NCBI GenBank assembly: GCA_903879915.1
Contig: CAIRNJ010000048.1
Location: 20,312 to 84,311 of the forward strand
Direction of reading: 5' to 3'
DNA length: 64,000 nucleotides
DNA from: an uncultured Elusimicrobia bacterium
GTDB taxonomy: Bacteria; Elusimicrobiota; Elusimicrobia; Elusimicrobiales; UBA9959
In this document: one piece after another, positions 8,679 through 17,490 of the stretch
Layout of the letters: every line of letters begins with the position of its first letter
How positions within the stretch are numbered: position 1 is the stretch's first letter
The notes under the pieces: model-generated
What the model was told of the DNA's origin: nothing
Databases searched by the model: none
Seen by the model: the letters and a program-made list of their open reading frames with translations, nothing else
Translations under genes and position numbers: made by a program

Positions 8679-9788
8679 ATGAAAACAGAAAAAATAATGG
8701 GCCTGATGAGCGGCACTTCCGCCGACGGGCTTTCTATAGCCCTGTGCGCGGCCGGCCCCGGCAAAGAGCTGAAGGTGCTTAAATTCTCCAATTACCCTTA
8801 TTCCTCCGCGCTGCAGGCTAAAATAATAGCCGCCAGGGAAATGAAGGCGCCGGAACTTTCCGCGCTGAACTTCGAGCTGGGCCGCCTGTGGGGGGGCATG
8901 GTGCGCAGGTTCTGCCGGACGCACCGGGTGGCTTATAAAAGCATAGCCGTCATAGGTTCGCACGGCCAGACCGTCTGGCACAGCCCCGGGCGGCGCGGGC
9001 ATACGCTGCAGATAGGCGAGGCTTCCTTCATAGCCGAAGAGACCGGCCGCCCCGTGGTCTGCGATTTCCGCCCCGCCGACATGGCCGCCGGGGGGGAGGG
9101 CGCGCCGCTGATCCCTTTCCTGGACGAATACCTGTCCGGCGGCGGCCGCCCCGCGGCGCTGCAGAACATAGGCGGCGTCGGGAATATCGCTTTCGTCGGT
9201 AAAGGCGTCAGAACTTTCGGCTTCGACACCGGGCCGGGCAATTCGCTGATGGATACCGCCGTGGCGCTGCTGACCGGCGGCCGGCGGACCTACGACCGCG
9301 GCGGCGCTCTGGCCTATGCCGGCGAACCCGACGCGGCGAAGGTGGAGAAATTCCTGGCCATGCCTTTTTTCCGCAGGCGGCCGCCCAAGTCGCTGGACCG
9401 CAGCGAGTTCTCCGAGGCGTTCATTGAGAAGCATTTCGGACGCGTCACCGGCGCCAACGCGCCCGGCGTGCTGGCCACGCTGAACCTTTTTACCGCGGCC
9501 TCCATAGCGCTGGCTTTCAGGAAATTCGCGCCGCGCGGCACGCGCGAGCTGATAGTGAGCGGCGGCGGGGCGCTAAACCCGGCGCTGCTGGACAATATAG
9601 CCGCGCTGTTGCTGCCGGCCGGCGTAAAGGTTCGGTCCTCCGCCGAGCTGGGCCTGCACCCGCTGGCCAAGGAGCCGGCCTGCTTCGCGCTGCTGGCCTG
9701 GCTGGCCCTGAAAGGCGCCGTGAACCATTGCCCGTCGGCCACCGGCGCCCGCGGCCCGCGCATACTGGGAAAAATAATAAAAAAATGA
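8679..9788 (+). CDS. anmK: Anhydro-N-acetylmuramic acid kinase
   Basis: AnmK cleaves and phosphorylates 1,6-anhydro-MurNAc released by peptidoglycan turnover, giving MurNAc-6-phosphate. The 369-residue length is typical. The N-terminus GLMSGTSADGLSIAL is the family signature. FGFDTGPGNSLMD (around residue 180) and the GGGALNPALLDNI motif near the C-terminus form the ATP and substrate sites of the ASKHA fold. It starts 1 bp after the Nudix stop, and its own stop overlaps the next ATG. Other recycling genes (nagZ, murQ) are not in the window. murC, the ligase of new precursor synthesis, is far away at 61609. Confidence 0.95.
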   Translation: MKTEKIMGLMSGTSADGLSIALCAAGPGKELKVLKFSNYPYSSALQAKIIAAREMKAPELSALNFELGRLWGGMVRRFCRTHRVAYKSIAVIGSHGQTVWHSPGRRGHTLQIGEASFIAEETGRPVVCDFRPADMAAGGEGAPLIPFLDEYLSGGGRPAALQNIGGVGNIAFVGKGVRTFGFDTGPGNSLMDTAVALLTGGRRTYDRGGALAYAGEPDAAKVEKFLAMPFFRRRPPKSLDRSEFSEAFIEKHFGRVTGANAPGVLATLNLFTAASIALAFRKFAPRGTRELIVSGGGALNPALLDNIAALLLPAGVKVRSSAELGLHPLAKEPACFALLAWLALKGAVNHCPSATGARGPRILGKIIKK

Positions 9789-11098
9789 CGGACCACCCCG
9801 CCGCCCACCGGTCCAGGCTCGCGCTGATGCTGCGGGCCTTCAAGTACAGGAATTACCGGCTGTTCTTCGGCGGGCAGTGCATCTCTCTCATCGGCACCTG
9901 GATGCAGACGGTAGCGCTCAGCTGGCTGGTGTACCGGCTCACCGGCTCGCCGCTGCTGCTGGGCGTCACCGGCTTCGCCAATCAGGCGCCCAGCCTGCTG
10001 CTGGCCCCGCTGACCGGCGTGACGGCCGACCGCTTCGACCGGCGGCGCATACTGCTTATAACCCAGAGCCTGGCCATGCTGCAGGCTTTCGCGCTGGCCG
10101 CGCTGGTGCTGTCCGGCACGCCGCAGGTCTGGCAGATAATAACGCTGGCCGCCCTGCTCGGGTTCGTCAACGCTTTCGACATTCCCGCCCGGCAGGCCTT
10201 CGTGTCGGAAATGGTGGAGAAGCGGGAAGACCTGGCCAACGCCATCGCGCTCAATTCCTCGATGTTCAATTCGGCCAGGCTGATAGGCCCGTCCATAGCC
10301 GGCGTCTGCATAGCGGCTTTCGGCGAAGGCATCTGTTTCCTGCTCAACGCCTTCTCCTATATCGCGGTCATAGCCGCGCTGCGGGCCATGCGCATGCCGG
10401 CGGGCGGCGGCACGGCCGGCCGGAAGGCCGGCGGCGGCTTCGCCGAGGGCCTGAAATACGCTTTCGGTTTCCCGCCCATAAAATACGTGCTGCTGATGCT
10501 GGCGCTGGGGAGCCTCCTGGGGATGCCGTACGCGGTGCTGATGCCGGCCTACGTAAAGGAAATACTGCACGGCGGCCCGCGGACGCTGGGCTTTCTTATG
10601 GCCTGCTCCGGCACCGGCGCGCTGCTGGGGGCGCTGCGCCTGGCCGGCCGCAGGCATCCCTCGGGGCTCGAGCGCGGCATCCCGCTGTTCACTGCTATCT
10701 TCGGCACCGGCCTGCTGGCTTTCTCGTTCTCCACCGTTTTTGCTTTTTCCGCGGTTTTTATCGGCATGGCCAGCTTCGGCATGATCAGTTTCATGGCTTC
10801 CGCCAATACCCTGGTGCAGACCCTGGTGGACGACGACAAGCGCGGCCGGGTGATGGCGCTTTATTCGGTGGCGTTCATGGGCATGGCGCCTTTCGGCAGC
10901 CTGCTGGCCGGCTGGGCGGCCAGCCATATAGGCGTGGCGCATACAATGGCGCTCAGCGGCTTTTTCGTGCTGTGCGGCACCGCGGCTTTCAGCCTGAAGC
11001 TTAAGGAGATCTCCGCGCATTCCGCCGCGGTTTACGGCCGCATGGCCGCCGCGAACCTGGCGGCGGCCGAGGCCGGGCGGGCCGGGCTGCAGGTTTAA
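9785..11098 (+). CDS. MFS exporter, MFS_3 (EntS-like) family
   Basis: The protein has 437 residues and about 12 membrane segments. The N-terminus (FKYRNYRLFFGGQCISLIGT followed by WMQTVALSWLVYRLTGSP) and the loop ADRFDRRRIL are typical of the MFS_3 family, which contains enterobactin exporter EntS and multidrug-type efflux proteins. PARQAFVSEMV and NSARLIGPSIAG are further family blocks. The start ATG at 9785 overlaps the anmK stop (ATGA); an earlier ATG at 9728 lies inside anmK. The substrate is unknown. Export of a small molecule is the likeliest role. Confidence 0.85.
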   Translation: MTDHPAAHRSRLALMLRAFKYRNYRLFFGGQCISLIGTWMQTVALSWLVYRLTGSPLLLGVTGFANQAPSLLLAPLTGVTADRFDRRRILLITQSLAMLQAFALAALVLSGTPQVWQIITLAALLGFVNAFDIPARQAFVSEMVEKREDLANAIALNSSMFNSARLIGPSIAGVCIAAFGEGICFLLNAFSYIAVIAALRAMRMPAGGGTAGRKAGGGFAEGLKYAFGFPPIKYVLLMLALGSLLGMPYAVLMPAYVKEILHGGPRTLGFLMACSGTGALLGALRLAGRRHPSGLERGIPLFTAIFGTGLLAFSFSTVFAFSAVFIGMASFGMISFMASANTLVQTLVDDDKRGRVMALYSVAFMGMAPFGSLLAGWAASHIGVAHTMALSGFFVLCGTAAFSLKLKEISAHSAAVYGRMAAANLAAAEAGRAGLQV

Positions 11099-11123
11099 AA
11101 CGGGTTAGACAGGGAGAAAACAA

Positions 11124-12935
11124 TTGACCGAAGGCTTTTCCCGGCGGCGGGTACTGGCAGTAGCCGCGCTCGCCCTTATCGTGCGGGCCGTATTCCTGGG
11201 CCAGTGGCTGGGGCTGCCTTATGTCGGCTCGCTGTCCGCCGACGCCTGGGTGCACGATAAATGGGCGCTGGAGATCCTCGGCGGGCAGCTGGTGCGGCAC
11301 GCGGCTTTCTACCAGTCGCCGTTCTATCCTTATTTCCTGGCGTTTTTTTATAAAATTTTCGGCCATCATCCGGCCGGCGTGCTGTGGCTGCAGGTCCTTG
11401 TGGATTCTCTGAGCTGCGCGCTTATCCTGCGCCTGGGCGAGCGCTGCTTCGGCGCGCGCGCGGGGCTGCTGGCTGGCCTCGCCTGCGCGCTTTACCGGCC
11501 TTTTATTTTCAGCACCGGCCTGCTTACCAAGGAAACTTTCGTCATTTTCTCCACGGCGCTGTTCGCGCTGCTGGCCCTGCGCGCCGGGGAGCGCGGCCTG
11601 AAAAAGGACTACCTGTTCTGCGGCCTGGCGGCGGGCCTCTGCGCGTTGATGCGCACGAACGTCCTGGCGCTGGTGCCTGCCGCCCTTTTCTGGTTCTGGC
11701 TGCGGCGGCGCGGCAGGGCCGAACCGGCGCGCAAGTTCCTTGCGGCGGCCGCGCTGCCGCTGCTGCTGGGCGCGGCGCTGCCCATCCTGCCCGCCGCGGT
11801 GCATAACTTCGCCGCCAGCCGGGACCTGGTGCTGGTGAATTCTACCGGCGGCTTCACTTTCTTTATAGGCAATAACCCGGAGGCCACCGGCACCGCTAAT
11901 TTTCCGCTGGGCATCAGCTCCGACCCCCTGCTGGAGGAGTCTCAATCGACGGGCCTGGCCGGAAAGCTGGCCGGCCGTCCGCTGAAGCCTTCGGAGGCGT
12001 CGGCGTTCTGGTTCAGGAAAGGGCTGGCGTTCATTGTTGAACACCCCGCCCGCTGGCTGGGCCTTACCGCGGTTAAATTCTGGCTGTTCTGGAACTGGTA
12101 CGAGATCCCTGATAATTACGACCTGCAGTTCGTCGTAAAGCATTTCCGCACCGTGCTGGGCTGGCCGCTGGTTCCTTTCGCGCTGATCGGCTGCCTGGGA
12201 GCGGCGGGGCTTTTCCTGTGCCGGTGGCGCGAAGCTTCCGGGCTGCCGGCGCTGCTGCTCGCGGCTTACCTGGGGCCGCTGCTGTTCTTTATAATGGGCG
12301 ACCGCTACCGCCTGCCGGCGCTGGTCTTCCTGCTGCCGGCCGCGGGAGCCGCCGCCGACCGCCTGCTGACGGCGGCGGCGGGCTTCGACTTCAAAGGCGT
12401 GTGGAAACCCTGCCTGGCGGCGCTGCCGCTCATGCTGCTGTGCCTGAGCCGCACGCCGTTCAACCTTGAGCTGGCCGAGGCCGCGGGCTGGGCGCAGCTG
12501 ACCACGGTGTATGCCGAGCGCGGCGAGCATGAACGGGCGCTGGAGGCGTTCACCCGCGCCTTCGACACCGATCCCGGCGGCATTGACGATTCCACGGTGG
12601 CGAAGGCCGCGGCCTCGCTGGAACGCCTGGGGCAGGCGGACGTGGCGCTTGGCCTGTACCAGCGCTGGCTGAAGGTTTACCCGGGGTCGCCCATGCTCCA
12701 CAACAATTGCGGCATACTGCTTTTTAAGCTGGGCAGGACCCGGGACGGGGTGGAAATGTTCGAGCGGGCGCTGGCGCTGGACCCCGCGCCGGCGGAGGAA
12801 TACCGCAATCTGTTCTACGGCTATTCAAAGCTGGGGAAAAAAGCGCCGGCGGTTAAATACGGGGAGATCGCCGCCGCGCTGCAGCCCCGGGACGCGGAGC
12901 TGCGGCGGGCGGTGGCGGAGCTTAAAAACCGTTAG
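11124..12935 (+). CDS. GT39/ArnT-like membrane glycosyltransferase with C-terminal TPR tail
   Basis: The 603-residue protein starts at a TTG codon after AGGGAGAAAACAA. About 10-11 membrane segments fill residues 1-430. The first periplasmic loop carries SADAWVHDKWALEI, with acidic residues where GT-C enzymes (PMT, ArnT) hold their catalytic aspartates. DRYRLPALVFLLPA near residue 395 also fits that fold. The last 150 residues are soluble and form three to four TPR-like helix pairs (ERGEHERALEAFTRAFDTDP, LYQRWLKVYPGSPMLHNNCG). GT-C proteins with a TPR tail transfer a sugar from a polyprenyl-phosphate donor to lipid or protein in the periplasm. The acceptor is unknown here. The 3' end overlaps the convergent gene by 14 bp. 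Confidence 0.7.
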   Translation: MTEGFSRRRVLAVAALALIVRAVFLGQWLGLPYVGSLSADAWVHDKWALEILGGQLVRHAAFYQSPFYPYFLAFFYKIFGHHPAGVLWLQVLVDSLSCALILRLGERCFGARAGLLAGLACALYRPFIFSTGLLTKETFVIFSTALFALLALRAGERGLKKDYLFCGLAAGLCALMRTNVLALVPAALFWFWLRRRGRAEPARKFLAAAALPLLLGAALPILPAAVHNFAASRDLVLVNSTGGFTFFIGNNPEATGTANFPLGISSDPLLEESQSTGLAGKLAGRPLKPSEASAFWFRKGLAFIVEHPARWLGLTAVKFWLFWNWYEIPDNYDLQFVVKHFRTVLGWPLVPFALIGCLGAAGLFLCRWREASGLPALLLAAYLGPLLFFIMGDRYRLPALVFLLPAAGAAADRLLTAAAGFDFKGVWKPCLAALPLMLLCLSRTPFNLELAEAAGWAQLTTVYAERGEHERALEAFTRAFDTDPGGIDDSTVAKAAASLERLGQADVALGLYQRWLKVYPGSPMLHNNCGILLFKLGRTRDGVEMFERALALDPAPAEEYRNLFYGYSKLGKKAPAVKYGEIAAALQPRDAELRRAVAELKNR

Positions 12936-14052
12936 GGTTGCCGGGGTGTTCCTGGTAGAAGGCCAGCACCAGCGAGGTGACGGCTCCCACCACTTCCTTG
13001 GGGTAGAGCTTCGTATCCACGTCGCCGCTTATCGAGCCGCGGTCGATGTTAAGGCTTATCCCCGTATCCTGTATATAGAAAGACTGGTCGCCGAAGCGGC
13101 TGCGCAGCTCCAGTTTCACGGCCTGCTCCGGCTTTTCTGCGTTCTGCAGCTCCACCGTGCCGGTCAGCTCGTAGCTGCCCGCCCATTCCTCCATCCTCAG
13201 GTCGGTGCGGCCCGCGCGCAGCTCGTAGCGGCTGCTGAAGAAATTGCTGACGCGGCCGTACACCCGGCTGCCGCCGGCCTCTATTTCGGCGTCGTACTCC
13301 CTGTCGAAGATCTTCCTGAGCCCCACCGTAATGCGGGCGAAGGGGTCGCTGGCCTCCACGGTGTTCCAGCCCATGCCGCCCCTGGTTATCAGCCAGACGC
13401 GCTCGGTGTTCCTGACCGCCTTCTCTTCGTGCTTAGGCTGCCCTTTCTCCACCTGCACGGCCAGCAGCAGCGAAACCACGCCGGCCACCGCTTTCTTGGA
13501 GAAGCGGTCGGTATCATAGTTGCCGTTGATCGAATTCCTGTCCGTATACAGGTTGAGGCCGTTGCCGAAGATGTTATAGGAGAAGTCGTCGAAGCGTTTG
13601 CTCACGTTAACGCTCACCTGCGTGGTATGGCCGTTCTCGGACACGTTGCCGTTGATGAAATACGAGCCGTTGGAGCCGCTCATGTTCAGGTACAGCCCGG
13701 AGCCGGAAAGAGTGTAGTAGGTGCCGGACTTTCGGATGGACCCCCAGGAATTGTTCAGGTCCGAGCGCAGGCTCACGTCGTAGCTGTCCTGGAAAGTTTC
13801 GCGCACGCGCGCTTCTATGCGGGCGCCGTAGTCGTTGGCGTCGGCTTCCTTCATGGCGGCGTTGTTGCTGACGCTCATCCACAGGTACTGGCTGGCGGCT
13901 TTTACGGCGGCCGGGACTTCAGCGGCGGCCGTGACTTCCACGGCGGCGGGTCCGGTTCTTTCTATGCCGGCGGCGTTGACGGTTTGCAGGTCGAAGGAAA
14001 AAGCCGGGCAGGCCGAAGAGACCAGCAGAACGGCTGACAGAATTTTTATCAT
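12922..14052 (-). CDS. Exported protein with an internal duplication, function unknown
   Basis: The 376 residues start with a signal peptide (MIKILSAVLLVSSACPAFS). Two copies of a domain of about 150 residues follow, roughly 55-205 and 220-372. Each copy begins with a W-containing strand (YLWMSVSNNA / RVWLITRGGM), runs through R(I/V)xxRxRxxFxxxYDxxL or its counterpart, passes a G-rich beta region, and ends with IDRGSISGDVDTKLYPKEVV or NSINGNYDTDRFSKKAVA followed by a hydrophobic helix with LLLA or LVLA. The doubling suggests a symmetric beta-rich periplasmic or surface protein. No family is recognised. The gene is convergent with the glycosyltransferase-like gene, overlapping it by 14 bp. Confidence 0.75.
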   Translation of the reverse strand: MIKILSAVLLVSSACPAFSFDLQTVNAAGIERTGPAAVEVTAAAEVPAAVKAASQYLWMSVSNNAAMKEADANDYGARIEARVRETFQDSYDVSLRSDLNNSWGSIRKSGTYYTLSGSGLYLNMSGSNGSYFINGNVSENGHTTQVSVNVSKRFDDFSYNIFGNGLNLYTDRNSINGNYDTDRFSKKAVAGVVSLLLAVQVEKGQPKHEEKAVRNTERVWLITRGGMGWNTVEASDPFARITVGLRKIFDREYDAEIEAGGSRVYGRVSNFFSSRYELRAGRTDLRMEEWAGSYELTGTVELQNAEKPEQAVKLELRSRFGDQSFYIQDTGISLNIDRGSISGDVDTKLYPKEVVGAVTSLVLAFYQEHPGNPNGF

Positions 14053-14099
14053 TATACCCCCATGAGGACCATTACCTTACACGCTGATATTGTAGACAC

Positions 14100-14234
14100 C
14101 GCGGCGGAGGGGGGAAAGGGCCATACTGCTCAGGCGCGCCTGGGCCTTTGGGACCGGGCTTAGGCCGGTCCCATGGCGGTCCCAGGCTTTCAGAGTTTAA
14201 AGGTGGGGGACAAGTTTTGTAAAATTTAAGGGTC
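14100..14234. other. Divergent intergenic region with two inverted repeats
   Basis: Between the exported-protein gene (minus) and the isoprenoid synthase (plus) lies a perfect 12-bp palindrome CAGGCGCGCCTG (14131-14142). A hairpin follows with 8-nt arms GGGACCGG / CCGGTCCC (14150-14157, 14165-14172). The last 30 bp before the synthase change sharply to AT-rich sequence. No gene fits. Regulatory use is possible but unproven. Confidence 0.4.
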
Positions 14235-15299
14235 ATGCCTAAACGCGACGTTATTGCCGGAGAAACCAAAAGCATCCTTAAAAAAGTTTCCCGCACTCTT
14301 TACCTGAGCGTCAACATCCTTCCCGAGCCGGCCCGCTCGCTTATGGGCCTGGGCTATATGCTTTGCCGCGCCATGGATACGGTAGTGGACACGCCCGGCG
14401 TTCCCGCCCCGGAGAAGCTCGAGTTCCTGAACCTTATGCGCGGGCTGGATACGCCCGGCAACGCCGCCCGCCTTGAGGAGCTCTCAGGGAAGCTGGCTCC
14501 CCTTGCGGGCTTTCCCGGCGAGAAGGAGCTGCTGTTCAAACTCGGCAAGCTGTTGGCGCTTTACGAACGCCTGCCGGCGCACGACAAGGAGCTTTTTACC
14601 CCGCTGTTTGGCGGGGTGGCCGCCGGCATGGAGATGGATATAAAATGCTTCCCGGGCGGCCAGCCGGCGGCCCTGCAGGAGGCCGAGGACCTTGAGCGCT
14701 ACTGTTCCCTGGTGGGCGGGGCGCCGGGCGTTTTCTGGGCCCGGCTTTACCGCGAGACCATCAGGCGGGCCAGCCACTCGGCCGTGGCTTTCCCTTCGGA
14801 AAAAGAGGCGGAGGCGATAGGCGCCGCGCTGCAGATGACCAATGTGCTCAAGGACATAGCCGCCGATCTGCGGCTGGGGCGCTGCTACCTGCCGCAGTCC
14901 GACCTGAACGCGAACAATCTTAGGCCGGGTGAACTGCTTGATCCGGCCGCCATGCCGCGCATAAGGGAGACGGTCGGCAAATGGATAGCCTGGGCCATGG
15001 ACCGCCTCGACCTTAGCGAGTCTTTCCTGCTGAAAGTGCCCAAGACCGAATTGACCCTGCGCGCGGCCGTTATCTGGCCGGTTTACTGGGCCATGGAAAC
15101 TCTGGAAGCCGTGGCGCATTCCAACCTGCTCGATCCCGCCGACAGGCCGAAGATAAAACGCAGCCGCATCTACGCCACCATCGCGTCCACGCCGCCGCTG
15201 CTGCTCAGCAATACCGCTTTCGCGCGCGGCTACCGCTTCCGCCGGGAGATGCTCATTGTTTCAATAACCGGCGGGAATTTCGAAGGCCGGGCTATCTAG
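14235..15299 (+). CDS. Squalene/phytoene synthase-family protein (squalene synthase-like)
   Basis: Members condense two prenyl diphosphates head to head (farnesyl-PP to squalene or geranylgeranyl-PP to phytoene). Both magnesium-binding motifs are present: the first as CRAMDTVVDT (DxxxD, residues about 47-56) and the second as NVLKDIAADLRLGRCYLP near residues 198-215. The N-terminus SRTLYLSVNILPEPARSL is closer to squalene-synthase-type than CrtB-type enzymes. At 354 residues it is longer than HpnC/HpnD (about 280). No cyclase, desaturase or HpnE partner is nearby. A second family member lies at 51019-51846, so the pair might act like HpnC and HpnD, but this is inference. The start ATG has only a weak AAGGG before it. 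Confidence 0.85.
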   Translation: MPKRDVIAGETKSILKKVSRTLYLSVNILPEPARSLMGLGYMLCRAMDTVVDTPGVPAPEKLEFLNLMRGLDTPGNAARLEELSGKLAPLAGFPGEKELLFKLGKLLALYERLPAHDKELFTPLFGGVAAGMEMDIKCFPGGQPAALQEAEDLERYCSLVGGAPGVFWARLYRETIRRASHSAVAFPSEKEAEAIGAALQMTNVLKDIAADLRLGRCYLPQSDLNANNLRPGELLDPAAMPRIRETVGKWIAWAMDRLDLSESFLLKVPKTELTLRAAVIWPVYWAMETLEAVAHSNLLDPADRPKIKRSRIYATIASTPPLLLSNTAFARGYRFRREMLIVSITGGNFEGRAI

Positions 15300-15439
15300 G
15301 AACAGGCCTCCGCGAACGGCGTTGTCCGCCTTTTTGCCCCAATGGCCGTATGCTCGTAGGCCTTTTAGCCCTTTTGGCCGGGCGCGAACGGATGTAGATT
15401 ATCATTAATGTTAAAAGTACTTCTGTTTATGCGGCTTCT

Positions 15440-16408
15440 ATGGGAATGATCGAACAGAACCGCGCGGCAGGAAGTCTGAGATCGCTGCTCGCGATATCGG
15501 GCGTTTGTGCCTGCCTGCTTTTCTTTTTGTCGGCGGGCGGGCTTGCCGCCGCCGCCTTCGATAACCTCTCTGCGCTTTCATACGCGGACGCGCCTGCCGT
15601 CCCCTCGCCCTCCGCGCCGGAGCTCTTGCCCGGCCCGCTCAGGGCGCCCCGGGCCCTGAACGCTTATTTCATAAGCGTGGGGCAGGGCGACGCCGAGTAC
15701 CTCGAACTGCCCAACGGCCAGAACGTGCTGATAGACGGCGGCCCCAACCCTACGGCGCCGCTGGTCAAGTTCCTCACCGACCATAATATAACGCATATCG
15801 GCCATGTGGTGCTGACGCATCCGCACCTTGACCATTACAGCGGGCTGGGCTACGTTTTTAGCCATCTGCAGGTGGATAATTTTTACGATACGCGCGAAGA
15901 CAATACCGGCGCGGCCGGCGCGAAGGCTTTGCGCGAGAAAATAGCCGCCCTAGGCGTTAACGTGGTCTACCCAGCGGCCGGCGATCTCCTGGACTGGGAC
16001 CCGGGCGAAGTGGCGGTGAAGGTGCTCAACAGCTGCTCTACACCAGGCGCCAGCAATTCGGGCGCCGTGCTCAACGACTGCTCCATCGTGCTGAAGGTGA
16101 CCTACCAGGATACCACCATACTTTATAGCGGCGATATGCAGGCGGACCAGGAAGCGAACCTTATAGCCGCCTATGGCGCCGAATTGAAGGCGGACGTGCT
16201 GAAAGTGGCCCATCACGGCAGCAATACGGCCACCAGCACGGCTTTCCTGGACATGGTAAAACCGAAATACGCGTACATAGAGGTCGGCGCTGGCAACACT
16301 TTCGGCTTCCCCGCGGCCGTGACCTTGAATAATTTACAGGCGGCCGGCGTTACCGTTTTCCGCACCGACATGGGCGGCACGCAGGAGTACGTGATAAACG
16401 GGCGGTAG
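15440..16408 (+). CDS. Exported ComEC/Rec2-type metallo-beta-lactamase-fold hydrolase
   Basis: The 322-residue protein has an N-terminal hydrophobic segment (LLAISGVCACLLFFLSAGGL), either signal peptide or anchor. A metallo-beta-lactamase domain follows. Visible metal ligands are THPHLDHYSG near residue 115 (HxHxDH), SGDMQ near 232 and the HHGSN motif near 256. The SVGQGDAEYLELPNGQNVLI segment is typical of the C-terminal nuclease-like domain of the DNA-uptake protein ComEC and of its free-standing relatives. Without the ComEC membrane channel this is a secreted hydrolase, perhaps a nuclease or phosphodiesterase. The start could be the ATG at 15440 or 15446; neither has a clear ribosome binding site. 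Confidence 0.85.
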   Translation: MGMIEQNRAAGSLRSLLAISGVCACLLFFLSAGGLAAAAFDNLSALSYADAPAVPSPSAPELLPGPLRAPRALNAYFISVGQGDAEYLELPNGQNVLIDGGPNPTAPLVKFLTDHNITHIGHVVLTHPHLDHYSGLGYVFSHLQVDNFYDTREDNTGAAGAKALREKIAALGVNVVYPAAGDLLDWDPGEVAVKVLNSCSTPGASNSGAVLNDCSIVLKVTYQDTTILYSGDMQADQEANLIAAYGAELKADVLKVAHHGSNTATSTAFLDMVKPKYAYIEVGAGNTFGFPAAVTLNNLQAAGVTVFRTDMGGTQEYVINGR

Positions 16409-16411
16409 CCG

Positions 16412-16440
16412 TTTACAGCGCCCCCGGATTTTGTTATAAT
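16412..16440 (+). promoter_or_regulatory. Strong sigma70-type promoter
   Basis: TTTACA (16412-16417), a 17-bp spacer and a perfect TATAAT (16435-16440) give a near-consensus promoter, the best in the window. The transcript would start near 16447, about 190 nt before the next start codon. Confidence 0.75.
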
Positions 16441-16446
16441 AGTTCT

Positions 16447-16637
16447 ACGACATTGTAAGGCAGTGAAAGTGTTTTCCGTATCTTACAAGCTGCGCGGGTA
16501 TCCTTAAACACCTAAGACTACTCTCCGCAGTGATGTCTCGCAAAGTCCGCGGGCGCGTTAAGTTTCCCCCACCTACAACGGAACTTAGCACAAAGTATCG
16601 GGAATATAATAAAAATTATATTTCGGAGGCTTGTGTT
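16447..16637 (+). ncRNA. Long, possibly structured leader or small RNA
   Basis: No gene lies between the strong promoter and the ATG at 16638. The RNA could pair TTGTAAG (about 16453) with CTTACAA (about 16483), and GACAT with ATGTC near 16532, giving a compact 5' fold. A pyrimidine run (TTTCCCCCACC) and an AU-rich stretch follow before GGAGG. It may be a leader that controls the exported-protein gene or an independent small RNA. No known RNA family is recognised with certainty. Confidence 0.3.
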
Positions 16638-17255
16638 ATGAAAAAGTACGTCAAATTGGTTGCCTGTATTCTCCTTGTAGCCCTGTCCGGCTCCGCTTTT
16701 GCGCGGCCGAACCCGGGCAATTCCGCTCTTGAGGCCGTTATCGCCGGGACCGACGCGCAGCTGGCGCCGGCCCTGAACAGCGCCCTGGAGCAGTATCAGC
16801 CCGCCCCGGTGCCCGCGGCGGAACCGGAAAAAGCCGCCCAGCTACGGCTTACGGATATAACCGAAAAATGCACGCACAACGGCGAAGTGGTCTCGGCCTA
16901 TCCCGCTATCTATAAAATGGTGCCCAGCGAGGAGAATTCCCGCGTGATAAAAGTGTTCAGCTTCCGGGACGCGAAAGGCCTCGAGCGCCGGCTGGAGGTT
17001 TTCTACACCGGCGGCGACTGGATGCAGTACGGGCTGACCTATTTCGCGACCGACGCGGGGCAGGAAAGGGCCCAGGCCGGGGCGTATTTCATGACCGACC
17101 TTTCCACGCCCGACCGCGAAGAGGGCGCCGTGGCCCCCAAGGTGGACCCTTTCAATATGCCGCAGCTCACCGGCTTTATCGTGTCCGGGTTCCTTGACGC
17201 CGCCGGCAAAGTGAAGGCCGCGTTCGCCAGCATCGCCATAGCGTCCGCGAAATAA
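16638..17255 (+). CDS. Small exported protein, function unknown
   Basis: The 205-residue protein has a clear signal peptide (MKKYVKLVACILLVALSGSA, cleavage after AFA). The start at 16638 has GGAGG 8 nt upstream; an earlier ATG at 16530 lies in the leader. The mature part is a single small domain with the segment SRVIKVFSFRDAKGLERRLE and a GGDWMQYGLTYFATD stretch, probably beta-rich. No family is recognised. A strong promoter at 16412 and a strong terminator at 17281 make it a highly expressed single-gene unit. Confidence 0.75.
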   Translation: MKKYVKLVACILLVALSGSAFARPNPGNSALEAVIAGTDAQLAPALNSALEQYQPAPVPAAEPEKAAQLRLTDITEKCTHNGEVVSAYPAIYKMVPSEENSRVIKVFSFRDAKGLERRLEVFYTGGDWMQYGLTYFATDAGQERAQAGAYFMTDLSTPDREEGAVAPKVDPFNMPQLTGFIVSGFLDAAGKVKAAFASIAIASAK

Positions 17256-17280
17256 GATATCGGTTCAGAAAGGTAAGAAG

Positions 17281-17310
17281 CCGCCGCGAGACATCGCGGC
17301 GGTTTTGTTT
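17281..17310 (+). terminator. Intrinsic terminator of the small exported-protein gene
   Basis: CCGCCGCG and its complement enclose a 6-nt loop (17281-17302), followed by TTTTGTTT, 25 bp after the stop codon. Confidence 0.85.
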
Positions 17311-17317
17311 AGGTTAG

Positions 17318-17412
17318 GGGACGCTGCACGATAACTCGATCATCGCTTTATTTCCGGCAATAACAGGAATCCAGACTGAATTTTAAGTTATCGAGTTATC
17401 GTGCAGCGTCCC
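17318..17412. repeat. REP-like palindromic element A (23-bp perfect arms)
   Basis: Arms at 17318-17340 and 17390-17412 are perfect 23-bp inverted copies with a 49-nt spacer. Each arm begins GGGACGCTG when read inward. The right arm continues as two exact copies of the 8-mer CGATAACT. It lies between two convergent genes. It shares its start and 8-nt periodicity with the elements at 20223 and 28844. This layout resembles REP elements mobilised by RAYT-type transposases, but no transposase is in the window. Confidence 0.75.
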
Positions 17413-17490
17413 GGATGCCTTTTAATTTGGTTCGATGGAGGCAGTAAGACTAAAATCCCTTTCGGGGGGATTTAGTCCCCGGCATGGACT

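Noticed and set aside
9314..12701. Two minus-strand frames of over 560 codons opposite anmK, the MFS exporter and the glycosyltransferase-like gene
   Set aside because: The composition (H/Q/R/G-rich) and position follow from codon bias of the real plus-strand genes; no family motif or start signal.
14205..14234. GGGGGACAAGTTTTG before the isoprenoid synthase as a further REP-like arm
   Set aside because: It shares only GGGGAC with the elements at 17318, 20223 and 28844; no 8-nt tandem follows, and it is not at a convergent junction.
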